From contig JABAKD010000008.1 in NCBI GenBank assembly GCA_012845835.1, positions 6,060,775 to 6,124,774 on the forward strand: DNA of 64,000 nt, written 5' to 3'. Source of the stretch: Undaria pinnatifida (Eukaryota > Sar > Phaeophyceae > Laminariales > Alariaceae). This document shows, in pieces, positions 10,771 through 20,720 of this stretch (positions are counted from its first letter, which is position 1; the number at the start of each line of letters is the position of its first letter). Both the position numbers and the translations under genes were made by a program. The notes below the pieces were generated by a model that saw only the letters and a list, made by a program, of their open reading frames with translations, searched no databases and was not told the DNA's origin.

Positions 10771-12080
10771 CCGGACCGCTCTCCAGGGAAGGAATATCAA
10801 TGTTTTTACACCACATGTTAAGGGTCAATCCAAAACGTCCCATAGTGAGGGTGTGTTCACCTGTCGTTTGTGTCGCGTGTGCGTATCGCCGCACACCGCG
10901 CTTGGTTTATCGTCAAATCAACGTGTTTTGTCTGTTTCGGCGTCTGTACTCGGGAACCAGGTAGGAAGCGAATGGTTCGCGAATCTTTGTGTGGTGGGGA
11001 GCTGATGGTCTTGAGAAGCTGCTCGTATACTACCACTAGAGTAGCCTGGAGGTGCGCTCCAATTTCCCTCTCGAACGAACGCAGGACAACTAGGTGAACC
11101 TGTCTCGGCAGTAGCGTAGAAGTCCTGGTCTACTTGTTCGTCAAGGGTTCACGCCTCGGTGTAACGCGGTGGAGATGTAATATGTCAACATATGCCATCA
11201 CGACGTGCTAATAAGCTATTTTATTATAAAAAAATAGTGACCTCTAGCGGTCATAGATCTTCACCGTGTGTCCGTATTATGTTGCCCTCTCTTTTTTGTG
11301 CCCCTGCCTCAAGAAGATACTTGAATGAAACGTATTTGCACGGCCCGAAAGACGCTGAAGCTGCATTTTTCGTGCATGAGACTTGGACCTGCCAGAAGGA
11401 AGGAGATAGGTAAAATAGGTGTACCCTAATCGGGTGGAGGAGAAAACGAGCGAACACAGAGCTGCCCTCGTGGCAACGCAGACGAGAATGGAATCCACGA
11501 GAATGTGAAGAAGAGTATAGCAGGAGGAACACAATGTGGCAGAGGAAGAGATGGGAAAGACAGACGGATGTGACGACACGGCAAGCTTGGCACATTAGAC
11601 AGCAGCGAGAAAACGGTCGCTATCTCGGGAGATGGAGTTGGTCAAGGACGGCCAAAGAGGAAGGAGATAATCGATGAGCAAACACGTAACATATTCATTC
11701 GTATGGAAGAAACGCACTGAGCGCCAGAACGTCGAAGGTGCCTCTATTAGGAGTAGGAACGGTGCTCCGTCTCAAAAGCGGTGCGCGGTTAACGGTAAAA
11801 TGGCTAAGGCAAACAATAAATGCGTACGCCCCATCACTCCCCCCCCCTCCCACCCTCTTCGCCTGTCTTTGTTTTCTTTTCGTTTTTGGTTTTTCGGCCA
11901 ATTAACAGTTACTACCAAGATTTATTTTTAGGATCGGATGGTGGGCGGTACAATACGTATGGGACTCGGTGCACTATGGTACAATTTTTCTGTCCCCCTT
12001 GACGAGCGGCGATTTTGTTTGCCCCCCCCCTCTCCGGCGGCGCACATGGATGGGCGTATCGCATTATTAATTATCTGGTA
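10771..12080. other. No gene recognised; contains a diverged family C segment
   Basis: No domain-bearing frame was seen. About 11705-11840 matches the family C flank found at 18110-18240 and 32700-32815 (GAGCGCC, then GTAGGAACGGTGCTCCGTCTC, then GTACGCCCC). Confidence 0.45.
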
Positions 12081-12082
12081 CC

Positions 12083-12137
12083 GAGCTTGCAAATAAGAGT
12101 TTCGACGTAATCTTCGATCTCACAGCTGGAACGCATT
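12083..12137 (-). repeat. Repeat family A, partial minus-strand copy
   Basis: Reverse complement of the family A core: GAGTTTCGACG then AATCTTCGATCTCACAGCTG. A second short piece (AATCTTCGATCTCTGGA) follows at about 12173. Confidence 0.6.
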
Positions 12138-12539
12138 TTAATTTGAGTTATGATTTTATGTGTCTATACATAAATCTTCGATCTCTGGAGTTGAATTTTT
12201 AAAACATATCTATAGGTTAGTTTTGTTTCGTTTTTATATTTTTATTTCGATTGCTCTCAGTACCAGGTGCCTGGTGTTTAACTTATTTAGGGTGTTTACA
12301 GAGCAGAGGAAACCCATTCTCTGAGCGCAGCGGTCAGCTCCGGAGCGTTAAAATGCCGATTAATGTAACGCATTACCCTTATTACCCGCTGCCTGGTGTA
12401 CTGTAGAGTCATCCCTCTATAGTGCGGTACGGGTTGTACGTTTTGGGGCGAACGGTTTATTACACCTCTGGCTTACCTCTTCCCGTTTCAGCGCTTCAAT
12501 CGTGGAACTATGGGTTAGTACGATAACTTCCCGAGCATC

Positions 12540-12965
12540 TTTTTGAGTCATCCCACGCTGTAGGGAGGGGTGCAACAGAAATTCTCTGAGCTCCTTTGAA
12601 CATGAGGAGCTAGCTCGATACCGGGTAGCTCACCCGAAGCATACGAGTTCGAAGGCGTTCAATCGCTCGCGCAACCCGATCAAAACACTTCTCCATACCA
12701 GGTCATGCCCCAGTCCTAAAACAAGTTTTACTCGTAAAATTATAAGATTCATCCTTTTTAGTTCCTCACATGAGAGGAGAGCCCATCCGGCCAGAAAGTG
12801 CAACCCCTACCCCCTTTATAGTGCGGTAGATTTATTTTAGGACCAGCGCGCATAGAAATGTGGCGGTCGGTGTTTTGCGCGAACGAACGAGGGTGTCTTC
12901 GAAGGTCACATATCTCGGGTGATGATGATGTTGATGATGTTGGTGATGTTGATAGTCAGCTAACT
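12540..12965. repeat. Repeat family G, diverged copy
   Basis: It shares a TCTGAGCTCCT-N-CATGAGGAGCTAG hairpin and, further on, a GCGAACGAACG/CTTCGAAGGTCA/TCTCGGGTGATGATG block with 20190-20470 (opposite order) and with 25195-25350. The GATGAT tail links it to the triplet arrays. Confidence 0.5.
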
Positions 12966-13359
12966 CCTCGTGTTAGGAGCTCAGAAAAATCTTGAAATCT
13001 TCTGCACTGCACCCATCCTACCGTGGGATAACTCTACGTGCCAGGCAGAATTATCTATCAATAGCCTCTGTGCGCATTGGGGTACCCCCGGCCGGGTACT
13101 TTGTACTGGGTATATAATTCTTATGTCTGGTAACCTACCCGGTGCCCTACCAGGAACTACCAGGAACCACCAGGTATTATGCAGTAACTGCCCTGCTGCA
13201 AATACCCCCTTCCCCCGGGTTCGCTGGTTTTACAGGCTATATACAGCCATGCATGACGATGACCGCACCCCCCGCCCCCGCCCAACTTCTTCGCTTGCAG
13301 AGACCAGCGGGACGCGCGGCTCGCCTCTTTCCTGGTATACCCCTGCATGTGCGGCTCTA

Positions 13360-13579
13360 CAGTATTAAGGGCCTCTCAGCAAGGCGATGGTGTGCTATGT
13401 AGCAATATAACCACCTCCTTGTTGGAGGGAGCCGCCTTATTAGCCGCCTTATTCGTTCCAGCAGGTTACGAGTGCAGTGCAGTTCCGCAGTTACTCCCCA
13501 AGCGATTTTGATCACCTTGTATCGGGACACCGCCGTGTTATTGGAGGAAGCCGCTTTTTGGGGGGGGGGACCCCTACTG
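13360..13579. mobile_element. pogo-like MITE, complete copy with TA target site
   Basis: The element starts CAGTATTAAGGGCC and ends GGGGACCCCTACTG, with TA on both sides (13358-13359 and 13580-13581). The interior carries GCCGCCTTATT and CACCTTGTATCGGGACACCG. CAGT termini with TA duplication are typical of pogo/Tigger members of the Tc1/mariner superfamily. There is no transposase. Confidence 0.7.
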
Positions 13580-13645
13580 TATGTAGCAGTACTACTATGT
13601 ACCCTGCCTGTAGTGTTCACCTGCCAGATATTTTTAAAATAAAAA

Positions 13646-13733
13646 CACACTCCAGCTGTGAGATCGAAGATTTTTGGTCGAAACTCATCTTTGCAAGCTG
13701 TGTGTGATACTCCGATCGCGCGTATTACTGGGT
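13646..13733 (+). repeat. Repeat family A, copy truncated by a TRIM
   Basis: Matches the family core from CTGTGAGATCGAAGAT through GATACTCCGATCGCGCG. It stops abruptly where the LTR-like repeat at 13738 begins, so the TRIM lies at its 3' edge. Confidence 0.75.
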
Positions 13734-13737
13734 GTGT

Positions 13738-14245
13738 TGTTAAGGTATTAGTGGGGTATTAGTCCGTTTGACCACTTGCAAAAGGTTAACCAATAGCTTA
13801 CCCAAACTAAGCCTTGTAACACACTCTTCCCCCCTGAAACGGCGGGATAGCAGGTCGGCCGGATATATGGGCGGACCCGTCAATACATCCAAGCCGTTTC
13901 ATTTCCTGGGGATACCGGGGAGAGTTTTTTTCTAGTTCGACATAGGGAAAATCTGAAAAGTTTATTATTATGGATGGTGGGGATCGAACCCACGACCGAA
14001 AGACCCATGGTCTGTCGACGACGCCATTTTTTAAGGAAATTAGTCGGGTACTGTATTAGTCCGTTTGACCACTTGCAAAAAGCATGCCACCCATGGATAT
14101 ATTGACAGGTCCGCCGGTATGTCCGGCCGATCTGCTATCCCGCCGTTTCAGGGGGGGAGAGTGTTATAAGGCTTAGTTTGGGTAAGCTATTGGTTAACCT
14201 TTTGCAAGTGATCAACCGGACTTATACCCCACTAATACCTCAACA
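13738..14245. mobile_element. TRIM element, rearranged head-to-head pair
   Basis: An 84 bp terminal repeat in minus orientation (13738-13821, TG...CA) is followed by a minus-oriented interior and a broken second repeat at about 14027-14080. The sequence then switches to a plus-oriented 3' half (about 14093-14161) ending in a full plus-oriented repeat (14162-14245). The interior has the tRNA-like T-arm on the minus strand near 13975-14005. This is two elements joined with loss of sequence, or a foldback product. Confidence 0.75.
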
Positions 14246-14314
14246 CTTCGATGTCTCGATCGCTCCAAAACGGCCTCAAAAAATATTTTCAAGTTATTGC
14301 GCAGTACCTTTCTA

Positions 14315-14470
14315 TTATAGAGGGGGTCTCCCGATAAGGCGGTCTGAGTAAGGCGGGTATCCCGATATAAGGCGGTCAAAATCGCTTCGCGCCAGAGTAA
14401 CTGGAGAATTGCACCCGCAACCTGGAGTGAATAGTGCGGCTTCCCCCAACAAGGCGGTCGTATTGCTGTA
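14315..14470. mobile_element. pogo-like MITE, truncated copy
   Basis: It has the AGGGGGTCTCCCGATAAGGC end and three ATAAGGCGGTC-type motifs, as in 32914-33094. The right end is lost at about 14470 where SINE sequence begins. Confidence 0.65.
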
Positions 14471-14476
14471 TAGCGT

Positions 14477-15095
14477 GCATACTCGTCTAAATTCGTGGGG
14501 TCATTTTTCTTGCGCACAAACTGATGTTATAAGGCTTAGTTAGTTTGGGTAAGGTAAGTTTCGTATTGGTTAACCTTTTGCAAGTGGTCAAACGAACTAA
14601 TACCCCACTAATACCCTAACAAATTAAATGGCGTCGTCGACAGACCATGGGTTTTTTGGGTCGTGGGTTCGATCCCCACCATCCACAATAATAAACTTTT
14701 CAGATTTCCCATCCATGTCGAACTTGAAAAATACTCTCCCTGGTACCTCAGGGAATGAAACGGCTTGGATAAATGACAGGTCCGCCCGTATATCCGGCCG
14801 ACCTGCTATCCCGCCGTTTCAGGGGGGGGGGGTGTTGTAAGGCTTTGTTTGGGTAAGCTATTGGTTAACCTTTTGTAAGTGGTCAAACGGACTAATACCC
14901 CACTAATACCTTAACACTGACTCGGAAAGCGCGAGAGCGTGAGTTGTTAGCAACACTCGACGAAAAATCGACGAGCAGTGGGATTGCTGAACTCTAAACG
15001 CGATAAAAATGAAGGCAAGAACCGGGGGGGGGGGAAGGGACGACACCTGTGACCACGGCTTGTCCAGAAGCTGGAAAGTAGGTGTGTGCGAACCC
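14477..15095 (+). mobile_element. SINE copy interrupted by a TRIM
   Basis: 14477-14520 and 14921-15095 together match the SINE body at 57530-57745: GTGCATACTCGT, ATTCGTGGGG, GCACAAA, GGAAAGCGCGAGAGCG, AATCGACGAGCAGTGGGA, GACACCTGTGACCACGG. The 392 bp TRIM at 14525-14916 sits between the halves with a duplicated CTGA, so it inserted after the SINE. The tRNA-like head is missing. Confidence 0.75.
14525..14916 (+). mobile_element. TRIM retroelement, complete, with CTGA target duplication
   Basis: Direct terminal repeats lie at 14525-14621 (97 bp, with small insertions) and 14833-14916 (84 bp). Both begin TGTT and end AACA. CTGA occurs at 14521-14524 and 14917-14920, as expected for an LTR retrotransposon integrase. 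After the 5' repeat, TGGCGTCGTCGACAGACC is a candidate primer binding site (starts TGG). A GGGGGG tract before 14833 serves as polypurine tract. The 211 bp interior has no open frame but holds a tRNA-like T-arm: stem GTGGG/CCCAC, 7 nt loop TTCGATC (14663-14679), then acceptor-like CATCCAC and A. Confidence 0.85.
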
Positions 15096-15399
15096 CCAAA
15101 AAAAAAGAAGATAGCACACTACCGCCTTAATCTTATAACTTATAATAACCCCTCTACAACTACAACAGTACTGTTGTTTTTCGTTTTATTATGTTGGTTT
15201 TTTTGTTCTCTCATCCCATCTCTCTACTGCTGTGTCCCTCTCAGGACGTAACTCGAATCCAGGGCCACTGCACTAAGCAGGCCCTTCTCCCCCCCTGCCC
15301 ACTGCGGTACGGGCCTTCGTTTTTATCGACTGTATTACGAAGTATTAACAAAATTAATACATACATACCAGGTATTAATACGAGGAAACAGAATCTTGT

Positions 15400-15434
<35 letters not shown>

Positions 15435-16545
15435 TTTTTTATAAAAATATCAGAGTAGTTCAAATCTGATTGATGATGGTGTTCGTCGTGGAGACGGAAT
15501 ATCCCAGGTGCTACGGGCGGGGGGGGGGGGGGGGGGGGGGGTACCGAATGCTGGATGCACGTGTGGAGACAGATAATGAGACCGGTTCGTTCGCAGGGTT
15601 GCTTTTTGGACGTGCGTCTCGTTCTCAATACACGTCTATATCTATACACATCTTAAGAGTTCATCCTAAGTCGTAACAACAGCCGTTTTTCGTTGAACTT
15701 GAACAGGGAAATCAAAACATACATGCTTATTGTTCCGAACACACGAAACAATGATAATAGTATTAGCCCACGAAGTATAGTCTACAGTAGTAGCAGCAGC
15801 AATGATCACTTTACGAGTGAATCATTTCGTTGCCATCGAAATGTAACACCTTTTGGGGAGTCTCCCCGCCGTCTCGCCCCCTCTGAGCAACTGTGAACTG
15901 TGTACGGGTACCCGTTCAACCACCCCCCCCCCCACTCCAAGTTTGTTTCCATTGCTCTGTGCATATTACTAGTAGTTGTTGTATCGCTCATTGCTGTTAA
16001 CCTGTGTTATCCTCACGGCACCCTCTCTACAGACCCCCCCACACCAGTATGTATACTATATACTATATATGTGTATATACAAGTAAGTACCAGGTTGCCT
16101 GGGAACACATTAATAATGCACGGTGAACTTTCATGTAAAATGCCAATTTCTTTGTTTTCCCACGATTTTTAGATTATATTTTTGTATCCCTCATCCATCT
16201 CACCAGTCACCTATTCTTCGAAGTAGTATATAATAGGTGTAATAATAGGTATCTGTTACATATCGTATATCATACCAGCATCATCATAATATATTTATTA
16301 CTCATACCTGGTATATTATGCTGGTATACACCCTCCTCTGGTACTACTACTGCTGTATGTACCCATCATCGCTCATCATGCCCACAGTGACTTTGATACC
16401 GAGTCTATGAATCACATCTAGTACAAGACCAGTCCGCGACGGAGGAGGCTGTATTATTTCATGAACGGATCTTAGACCAACCCGTTTCTATCAACAGGAA
16501 AAATTGCTTGCTTGTTCCGAGTCGTGGCTCGGACTGATTCTAAGA
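15096..16545. other. No gene recognised; AT-rich spacer with an AGT microsatellite
   Basis: It contains an AGT run at 15403-15433, a G homopolymer at 15520-15541 and a C run near 15923. Short open frames lack domains. Confidence 0.5.
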
Positions 16546-16853
16546 TATAGCCCCCCCCCGTGAAGAAAAAAAAAAAAAAAAAAAAAAAACAGCGGTTTTC
16601 TTTAACGAGTTTTTTTTAACGTTTCATGGCTGCTCGACGGCTAGGAAATAGGATGTGCTACGAAACAAAAAAAATATCTTCCTACGACGAGTACATACGA
16701 GTTCTTGTTTGCAAAGAACTGCAGGTATCGGACGGTGACGTCGGGGGCGGCAAGGGGCACAACGTATTCCAGGAGACGCGGGCGGTAGCTAGCTGGTTTC
16801 AAAACCGACTATTTCGTTAAAAAAAAAAAAGTTGGAGGGGGGGGCTACCGTAG
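16546..16853 (+). mobile_element. MITE family 'MAAR', copy 1, with a 64-codon frame
   Basis: The ends are inverted: ATAGCCCCCCCCC on the left, GGGGGGGCTACCGTAGAG on the right, each next to sequence with TTTAACGA/TTTCGTTAA. Inside, ATG at 16626 opens 64 codons (MAARRLGNRMCYETKK... ending in SWFQNRLFR). The same start and end are recognisable on the minus strand of the copy at 19734-19977, so the frame was probably once conserved. It may be a stub of a transposase gene. Confidence 0.6.
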
Positions 16854-16924
16854 AGCGACACGACCTTACTTACTGTACTACATATGGGCAAAAATACGCA
16901 GGATGTGGCGTGGGGGGGGGCGGC

Positions 16925-17010
16925 AACGTTAACCCTTTTAGAGCCCCAAAACCCCTCCCTATTCTTAGTCCAAGTCATTTTCCCCAAAACCCGGGTTTCC
17001 AGTTGTAACG
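16925..17010 (+). repeat. 86 bp repeat family, single copy
   Basis: GTTAACCCTTTTAGAGCCCC, then TCCCTATTCTTAG, CAAGTCATTTTCCCC and GGGTTTCCAGTTGTAAC. It matches the tandem units at 26018-26360. Confidence 0.75.
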
Positions 17011-17282
17011 GGGTTTAACCCCGAGCAGAACCCGAAACCGAACCCGAAGCCTTACGCTATGGGGTGACCCCGGCTTGGATGCCTTGGCTTGTGAAATGCG
17101 GCCGCGTTCTGGGTGCTTGCTGCTGCTTGCTGTGTCTTTGGCCGTCGTGCATGCTGTCTTGTGCTTTGGTAAGACGCGCACGCACCACCCATAAAATTGT
17201 CTCTTCCAAACACCTGTTGAGCCTTTTTTTTTTTTTTGGGGGGGTGGTCCATGTACAGCAGCGAGCATACAAAGTATATATA

Positions 17283-17665
17283 GGTTATAAGGCTTAGTTT
17301 GGGTAAGCTATTGGTTAGCCTTTCGCAGGTGGTCAAACGAACTAATACCCCACTAATACCTTAAACAAACAAATGGCGTCGTCGACAGACCATGGATATT
17401 TGGGTCGTGGGTTCAAATCCCACCATCCACAATAATAAACTTTTTCAGACTTTCCCCATGTCGAACTTGAAAAATAAATGCTCTCCCCGGTATACCCAGG
17501 AAATGAAACCGCTTGGATATTGACAGGTCCGCCCCGTATATCCGGCCAACCTGCTATCCCGCCGTTTCAGCGGGGGAGAGTGTTATAAGGCTTAGTTTGG
17601 GTAAGCTATTGGTTAACCTTTTGCACGTGATCAAACAGACTAATACCCCACTAATACCTTTGACA
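17283..17665 (+). mobile_element. TRIM retroelement, complete, with TATA target duplication
   Basis: Direct terminal repeats at 17283-17367 and 17581-17665 (85 bp each) flank a 213 bp interior. TATA is present at 17279-17282 and 17666-17669. The candidate primer site TGGCGTCGTCGACAGACC follows the 5' repeat; AGCGGGGGAGAG directly precedes the 3' repeat at 17581 as polypurine tract. The T-arm-like stem has loop TTCAAAT, which also fits the tRNA consensus TTCRANT. Confidence 0.88.
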
Positions 17666-17984
17666 TATACTCCAGTATATATTAGCGCGCTTTTTTTCTT
17701 ATCGTGGTGGAAGCATGCAGACCACACACGGTGCCAGTAGCAAGCTGGTGCACACCTGTCTTCGTTACCCAGGTGCTTTGCATTGGAGTTCGACATTCAA
17801 AATCGGCGGCGTCAGCTAAGTTATTCAATAGCAGCCCGGGTTTCCTCGCATGTGAAGGATGCTGCAATCGACGGTTTCATTCGTCGATTTTTCCGTGTTG
17901 TGTGAATAAAGCCTCTGCAGGGGAAGTAAGTATTGCGCCACGACAAACCAATTTACCTGCTTATATTATTAGAACAAGGCTATG

Positions 17985-18240
17985 GTAGGGGGGGTGGGGG
18001 CATGTTAAGGGGGGCATGTTAAGGGGGGCATGTTAAGGGGGGCATGTTAAGGGGGGGGCATGTTAAGGGAGGCATGTTAAGGGGGGCGTACTAATTTGTT
18101 GCTTGCTATTATTAAGTCATTTGACCATCATTGACCACGCATCCCTTTCGAGACGGAGCACCGTTCCTACTCCTAATACTAATAGAGACTCCTGCTCCTA
18201 ATAGAGACACCTCCAACATTTGGGCGCACACAGACATCTA
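17985..18240 (+). mobile_element. Family C element with a CATGTTAAGGGGGG array
   Basis: About seven 13-14 bp units (CATGTTAAGGGGGG) at 17999-18085 are followed by CGTACTAATTTGTTGC, CCATCATTGACCACGCATCC, CTTTCGAGACGGAGCACCG and a GGGCGCAC end. The same order, in reverse, occurs at 32700-32895. The left edge resembles GGCTATGGTAGG. Probably a MITE with an internal array. Confidence 0.55.
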
Positions 18241-18779
18241 GGGGAGGGGAGGGGGGGTTGTGTTGTTTTGAGGCTTTTGTAGAGCAGTGGGTCGGGGCCA
18301 CTCGCGCGCGCGAGTGACCCCCCCCCGCCGTTCTTTTGCGGTCTTACAAGATTTCGTGCTGCTTTAAAATTTGAAAGTGCGATGTAGTATGAGAACTCGC
18401 AATGGAATGGTAAGCTCGCGCTGCGTCAAAGACATCGCCCCTTCCTTGAAATATGTTTCGCCGTTGAGGTGTGTAGCGTGCCAGTCGTGCTTTTTTGGAG
18501 TGTCTCAATCCCAGTGATGAAAATGGGAGCATGATAGTACAATTTGATAAGAGTATCATGCTACAATACCGTACCCTTGCTCATTAGTATTTTTAGTACT
18601 TTTAGTATTTTTCTCCCGAAAGGGTCTTAGCCGTGCGGTAAAAACCGGGCGGTCTTGAAAAAATGGGTGCTTGTACACCATCGTCGCGTAGTATAATTAT
18701 ACTAAAAGGAACTGTGTGGTAGGTATTATTGCCGTTATATACCGAACCGTATTAATAACGTAGCATGGTGAAAGTAAAA

Positions 18780-19020
18780 AATAAAGGAATCAACTGCTAA
18801 GAGCACCTGCTACTGTAGCGGCGTGGGCGGGCACAATTCGATGGGAGTCGATTAGGGAAGAACGGGGTGAAGGAAGTCTTCTCGCGATAAAGCTGAAGGC
18901 ACGTATGTTTACCGTAGTGGGGAGGGGGGAGGGGGGGGGGGGGGGGGGAAGAGCCTGCCTAGTGGTTAACCCCGGATCCGAGTTTAACGACTAGGGGATA
19001 AAAAGTGCGAAGATACAACA
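18780..19020 (+). mobile_element. SINE body, headless diverged copy
   Basis: It shares GTCGATTAGGGAAGAACG, TCTCGCGATAAA, TACCGTAGTGGGGAGGGG, CCCCGGATCCGAGTT with the SINE copies at 24300-24530 and 49740-49900. No A or B box is seen. Confidence 0.55.
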
Positions 19021-19065
19021 GATAGATAGATGGGAAGAGCAAAAACTAAAATACTGTAAAATGAC

Positions 19066-19320
19066 GCCGCGCTACGATAGACGTAGGCTGGCACTTCTCG
19101 CCTGAAATGTTTTCTGAACGACGGGGCTTCTTAACCCAAAATGGTCGGAAATATTACATTTTTGTTTTATGATCATGTTCTCTATACCTAGGCCATGGGA
19201 TTTTTTCATCCGCGATAAAGAAGGTTTATTTTTGTCCAAATCGGGTTTTGGGCTAAGAAGGACATGTCTTAAGCTCCGAAATCAAACCTCAGAAAAAAAG
19301 TGGTGCGCCCGAGTCATTCC
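19066..19320 (+). mobile_element. MITE family B, near complete
   Basis: It starts GCGCTACGATAGACG and ends near AAAAGTGGTGCGCCCGAG, with TTTTCTGAACGACGGGGC, TTAACCCAAAATGGTCGG and CATGGGATTTTTTCATCCG inside, as in the copies at 25379-25655 and 27966-28245. It abuts a MAAR element at 19321. Confidence 0.65.
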
Positions 19321-19573
19321 ACGGTAGCCCCCCCCCCCCAAACTTTTCTTTAACGAAATCGCCGGTTTACAAAACCAGCTCCCCCGGTCGTATCTCGTGA
19401 ATACATACGGTGTCCCTCGACAACGTGACGTCATCGATCGTTAGACCTTTGCACACAACAAAAAAACATGGATATACATTTTCTTTCAATAGCAGTATCC
19501 TTCCTAGTGTCGAGCAGCCATGGAACGTTCGTTAAAGAGAATCACTGATTTGGGGGGGGGGGGCTATCGTAGA
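19321..19573 (-). mobile_element. MITE family 'MAAR', copy 2, frame broken
   Basis: Inverted ends: ACGGTAGCCCCCCCCCC on the left and GGGGGGGGGCTATCGTAGAG on the right, with CTTTAACGAAATC against GTTCGTTAAAGAG just inside. On the minus strand the frame again begins ATG-GCT-GCT-CGA-CAC (MAARH) but meets TAG at the sixth codon. Confidence 0.7.
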
Positions 19574-19579
19574 GAATCA

Positions 19580-20175
19580 GCCACCCTCTACCGTAGCACG
19601 CGTCAAATGAAGTGTTAACAGCATTAGGGATGACACCAGACGCGTGCTACGATAGAGGCGCACCACTTTTTTCCTTAATACTACCCCTCACTTTCGGAGG
19701 TTAAGACACGTCCTTCTTATAACCGAGTCGTCCTGCGGTAGCCCCCCCCAACTTATTCTTTAACGAAATCGACGGTTTTGAAACCAGCTCCCGTCCGTAT
19801 CTCCTGAAATACGATGCCCCTTGCCGCCCCGACGTCATCGTTCGAGAGACCTTTGCAAAGCATGAAAATGTTCGAGGATGATTTTTTTCATAGCACCCTT
19901 TCTCGTGTCTAGCAGCCATGATGATTGATGAAACGTTCGTGAAAGAAAACCGCCGGTTTCGCGGGGAGCTATCGTAGAATCAATCAACCCAAAAACTGAT
20001 TTCGACAAAAATCAAAATGCTATCGGATGAAAACTCCCATGGCCTAGCTATGTACACAACGATAATCAGGCAAAACAAAACGGCGTATTTCCGGCGATTT
20101 TGGGTCAAGGAGCGGCTCCCCGTCATTGAGAACCATTTCAGACGAAAAGCGCTTCCTCTATCGTGTCATTCGACG
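19580..20175 (-). mobile_element. MITE family B copy split by a MAAR insertion
   Basis: One B half occupies about 19634-19733 (GTGCTACGATAGAGGCGCACCA onward) and the other about 19978-20165 (CTCCCATGG, TTGGGTCAAGGAGC, CCCCGTCATTGAG, CCTCTATCGTGTC). The MAAR element at 19734-19977 lies between them, so MAAR inserted into B. A further B end is at 19583-19600. Confidence 0.6.
19734..19977 (-). mobile_element. MITE family 'MAAR', copy 3, inside family B
   Basis: Ends TGCGGTAGCCCCCCCC and GGGGAGCTATCGTAGA are inverted. A minus-strand frame from ATG at 19919 starts MAARHEKGCYEKNHP and keeps CYE and a Ser/Lys-rich end like copy 1. Confidence 0.7.
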
Positions 20176-20189
20176 AGTGTGCAGCATGT

Positions 20190-20252
20190 TATTTGAAGAT
20201 TTTTCTGAGCTCCTCTAGCATGAGGAGCTAGGTCATGATCAACATGGTCAAC

Positions 20253-20304
<52 letters not shown>

Positions 20305-20343
20305 CCATCATCACCATCATCACCGTTGTCATCATCATCATCA

Positions 20344-20402
<59 letters not shown>

Positions 20403-20470
20403 CCCGAGACATGACCTTCGAAGGACGTTCGTTTCGCGCATCCCGGCCAGCATTTCTGTGCGCTAGTGCT
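20190..20470. repeat. Repeat family G with an ATC array
   Basis: CTGAGCTCCTCTAGCATGAG precedes about 140 bp of CATCAT/CACCAT triplets (20260-20403). ATCACCCGAGACATGACC, CTTCGAAGGACGTTCG and GCGCTAGTGC follow. These match, inverted, the blocks at 12580-12960 and 25195-25350. Confidence 0.6.
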
Positions 20471-20527
20471 ACTAAATTATTATTAATAATACCATCACAC
20501 TAACCCACACTAGTTCCACGATTAAGT

Positions 20528-20720
20528 ATGTCAGATCGGCCAGACAGATCGGTCAGATCGGTCAAATCGGTCAGATCGGTCAGATCGGTCAAATCGGTCA
20601 GATCGGTCAGATCGATCAGATCGGTCAGATCGGTTAAATCGATCAGATCGGTCAGATCGGTCGGATCGGTCGGATCGGTCAGATCGGTCAGATCGGTTAT
20701 ATCGGTAAGATCGGTCAGAA
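20528..20720 (+). repeat. GATCGGTCA 9 bp minisatellite
   Basis: About 21 tandem 9 bp units (GATCGGTCA, with AAATCGGTC and GATCGATCA variants). Because 9 is a multiple of 3, long frames arise on both strands (SVRSVK repeats on plus, DLTDLT repeats on minus). I treat these as by-products. Confidence 0.85.

Noticed and set aside
13975-14005. True tRNA gene near the TRIM T-arm
   Set aside because: Only the T-arm and acceptor-like 3' strand are present; no matching 5' acceptor strand (GTGGATG) or proper D-arm lies upstream, and the anticodon arm is poor.
20528-20720. Repetitive proteins on both strands (DLTDLT, SVRSVK)
   Set aside because: Both are explained by a 9 bp tandem repeat, whose period keeps any frame open.
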